Shown one piece after another: positions 5,815 through 6,017 of a stretch of DNA of 6,017 bases. Each line of letters starts with the position of its first letter. Within the stretch, counting starts at the first letter, position 1. The translations under genes and the position numbers were made by a program. The DNA is from G039029935 sp039029935 (GTDB lineage: Bacteria > Chloroflexota > Anaerolineae > Caldilineales > Caldilineaceae). The DNA lies in assembly GCA_039029935.1 (NCBI GenBank), contig JBCCFC010000870.1, positions 1 to 6,017 on the forward strand. The letters are read 5' to 3'. The notes beneath the pieces were generated by a model, which had not been told where the DNA came from, ran no database searches, and saw only the letters and a program-made list of their open reading frames with translations.

Positions 5815-6017
5815 TTATAGTATAATGTGTGAGCGAATTGTGATTACTTCGTCTGGGTCCGAATCGACATGTCGTATCAATACAATCTTTTTACCATACT
5901 TTTCTACGCGTCGGTCAATTAAATCTTCGTCATCTATATCATAATCAACCACCTCTCCTTGGTGAATTGCGACGCTCCCCCTGCAGGAGGCGGCGATCAG
6001 AACGGCGCTGGCAATGC
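5815..6017 (-). CDS. Small unidentified protein, partial at the window edge, upstream of the aspartyl protease
   Basis: A minus-strand frame is open from the window edge (first full codon at 6015) to a TAA at 5817-5815 and gives 66 residues with no methionine. The last 45 or so are acidic and charged in a protein-like way (for example DYDIDDEDLIDRRVEKYG and DSDPDEVITIRS). The first 16 are GC-rich and small-residue-rich (IASAVLIAAS), unlike the rest, and may not belong to the gene. A GTG at 5952 is a possible start, but the AAGGAG before it is only two bases away, which is too close. The stop is two bases from the protease ATG, which suggests one operon. The family is not recognised; the small size and tight coupling would suit an accessory partner of the protease, but that is speculation. 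Confidence 0.45.
   Translation of the reverse strand, partial: IASAVLIAASCRGSVAIHQGEVVDYDIDDEDLIDRRVEKYGKKIVLIRHVDSDPDEVITIRSHIIL

Overview
The window holds one partial gene, a two-gene exosortase cassette that is its centrepiece, and a convergent small operon at the right end. Base composition is moderate, near half G+C by eye. The mix of genes (exosortase next to a VIT/VWA PEP-CTERM membrane protein, a small retropepsin-like aspartyl protease, a heptanucleotide tandem repeat) suggests a Chloroflexota bacterium, with Cyanobacteria as the main alternative. No rRNA or other marker is present, so this placement is an inference.

Layout. Positions 1-465 (+) are the end of, or a complete small, PD-(D/E)XK nuclease-like protein whose last codons and stop lie in a 7-bp tandem repeat (446-476). 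Positions 466-716 are non-coding, with an operator-like dyad (655-673) and a weak candidate promoter. Positions 717-2333 (+) encode an exosortase with an intact Cys-Arg-His triad and a C-terminal EpsI-like domain. Three bases after its stop, 2337-5372 (+) encode a 1011-residue protein with about seven N-terminal membrane spans, a helical region, a VIT domain, a VWA domain with an intact DxSxS MIDAS motif, and a C-terminal VPEPEEW/membrane segment/basic tail, which is a PEP-CTERM sorting signal. Positions 5381-5414 form a perfect 11-bp-stem hairpin between convergent genes. Positions 5423-5812 (-) encode a single-domain retropepsin-like aspartyl protease. Two bases upstream of it on the minus strand ends a small unidentified reading frame that is open to the window edge.

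How the genes work together. The exosortase and the VIT/VWA protein look like an enzyme and its own dedicated substrate: same strand, three-base gap, ribosome binding site of the second inside the first, no other PEP-CTERM protein and no polysaccharide genes nearby. Predicted topology puts the VIT and VWA domains outside the cytoplasmic membrane, tethered on both sides. Exosortase cleavage would therefore free the C-terminus but leave the product anchored by its N-terminal bundle, unlike ordinary secreted PEP-CTERM proteins. The nuclease and the protease operon show no evident functional link to this pair.
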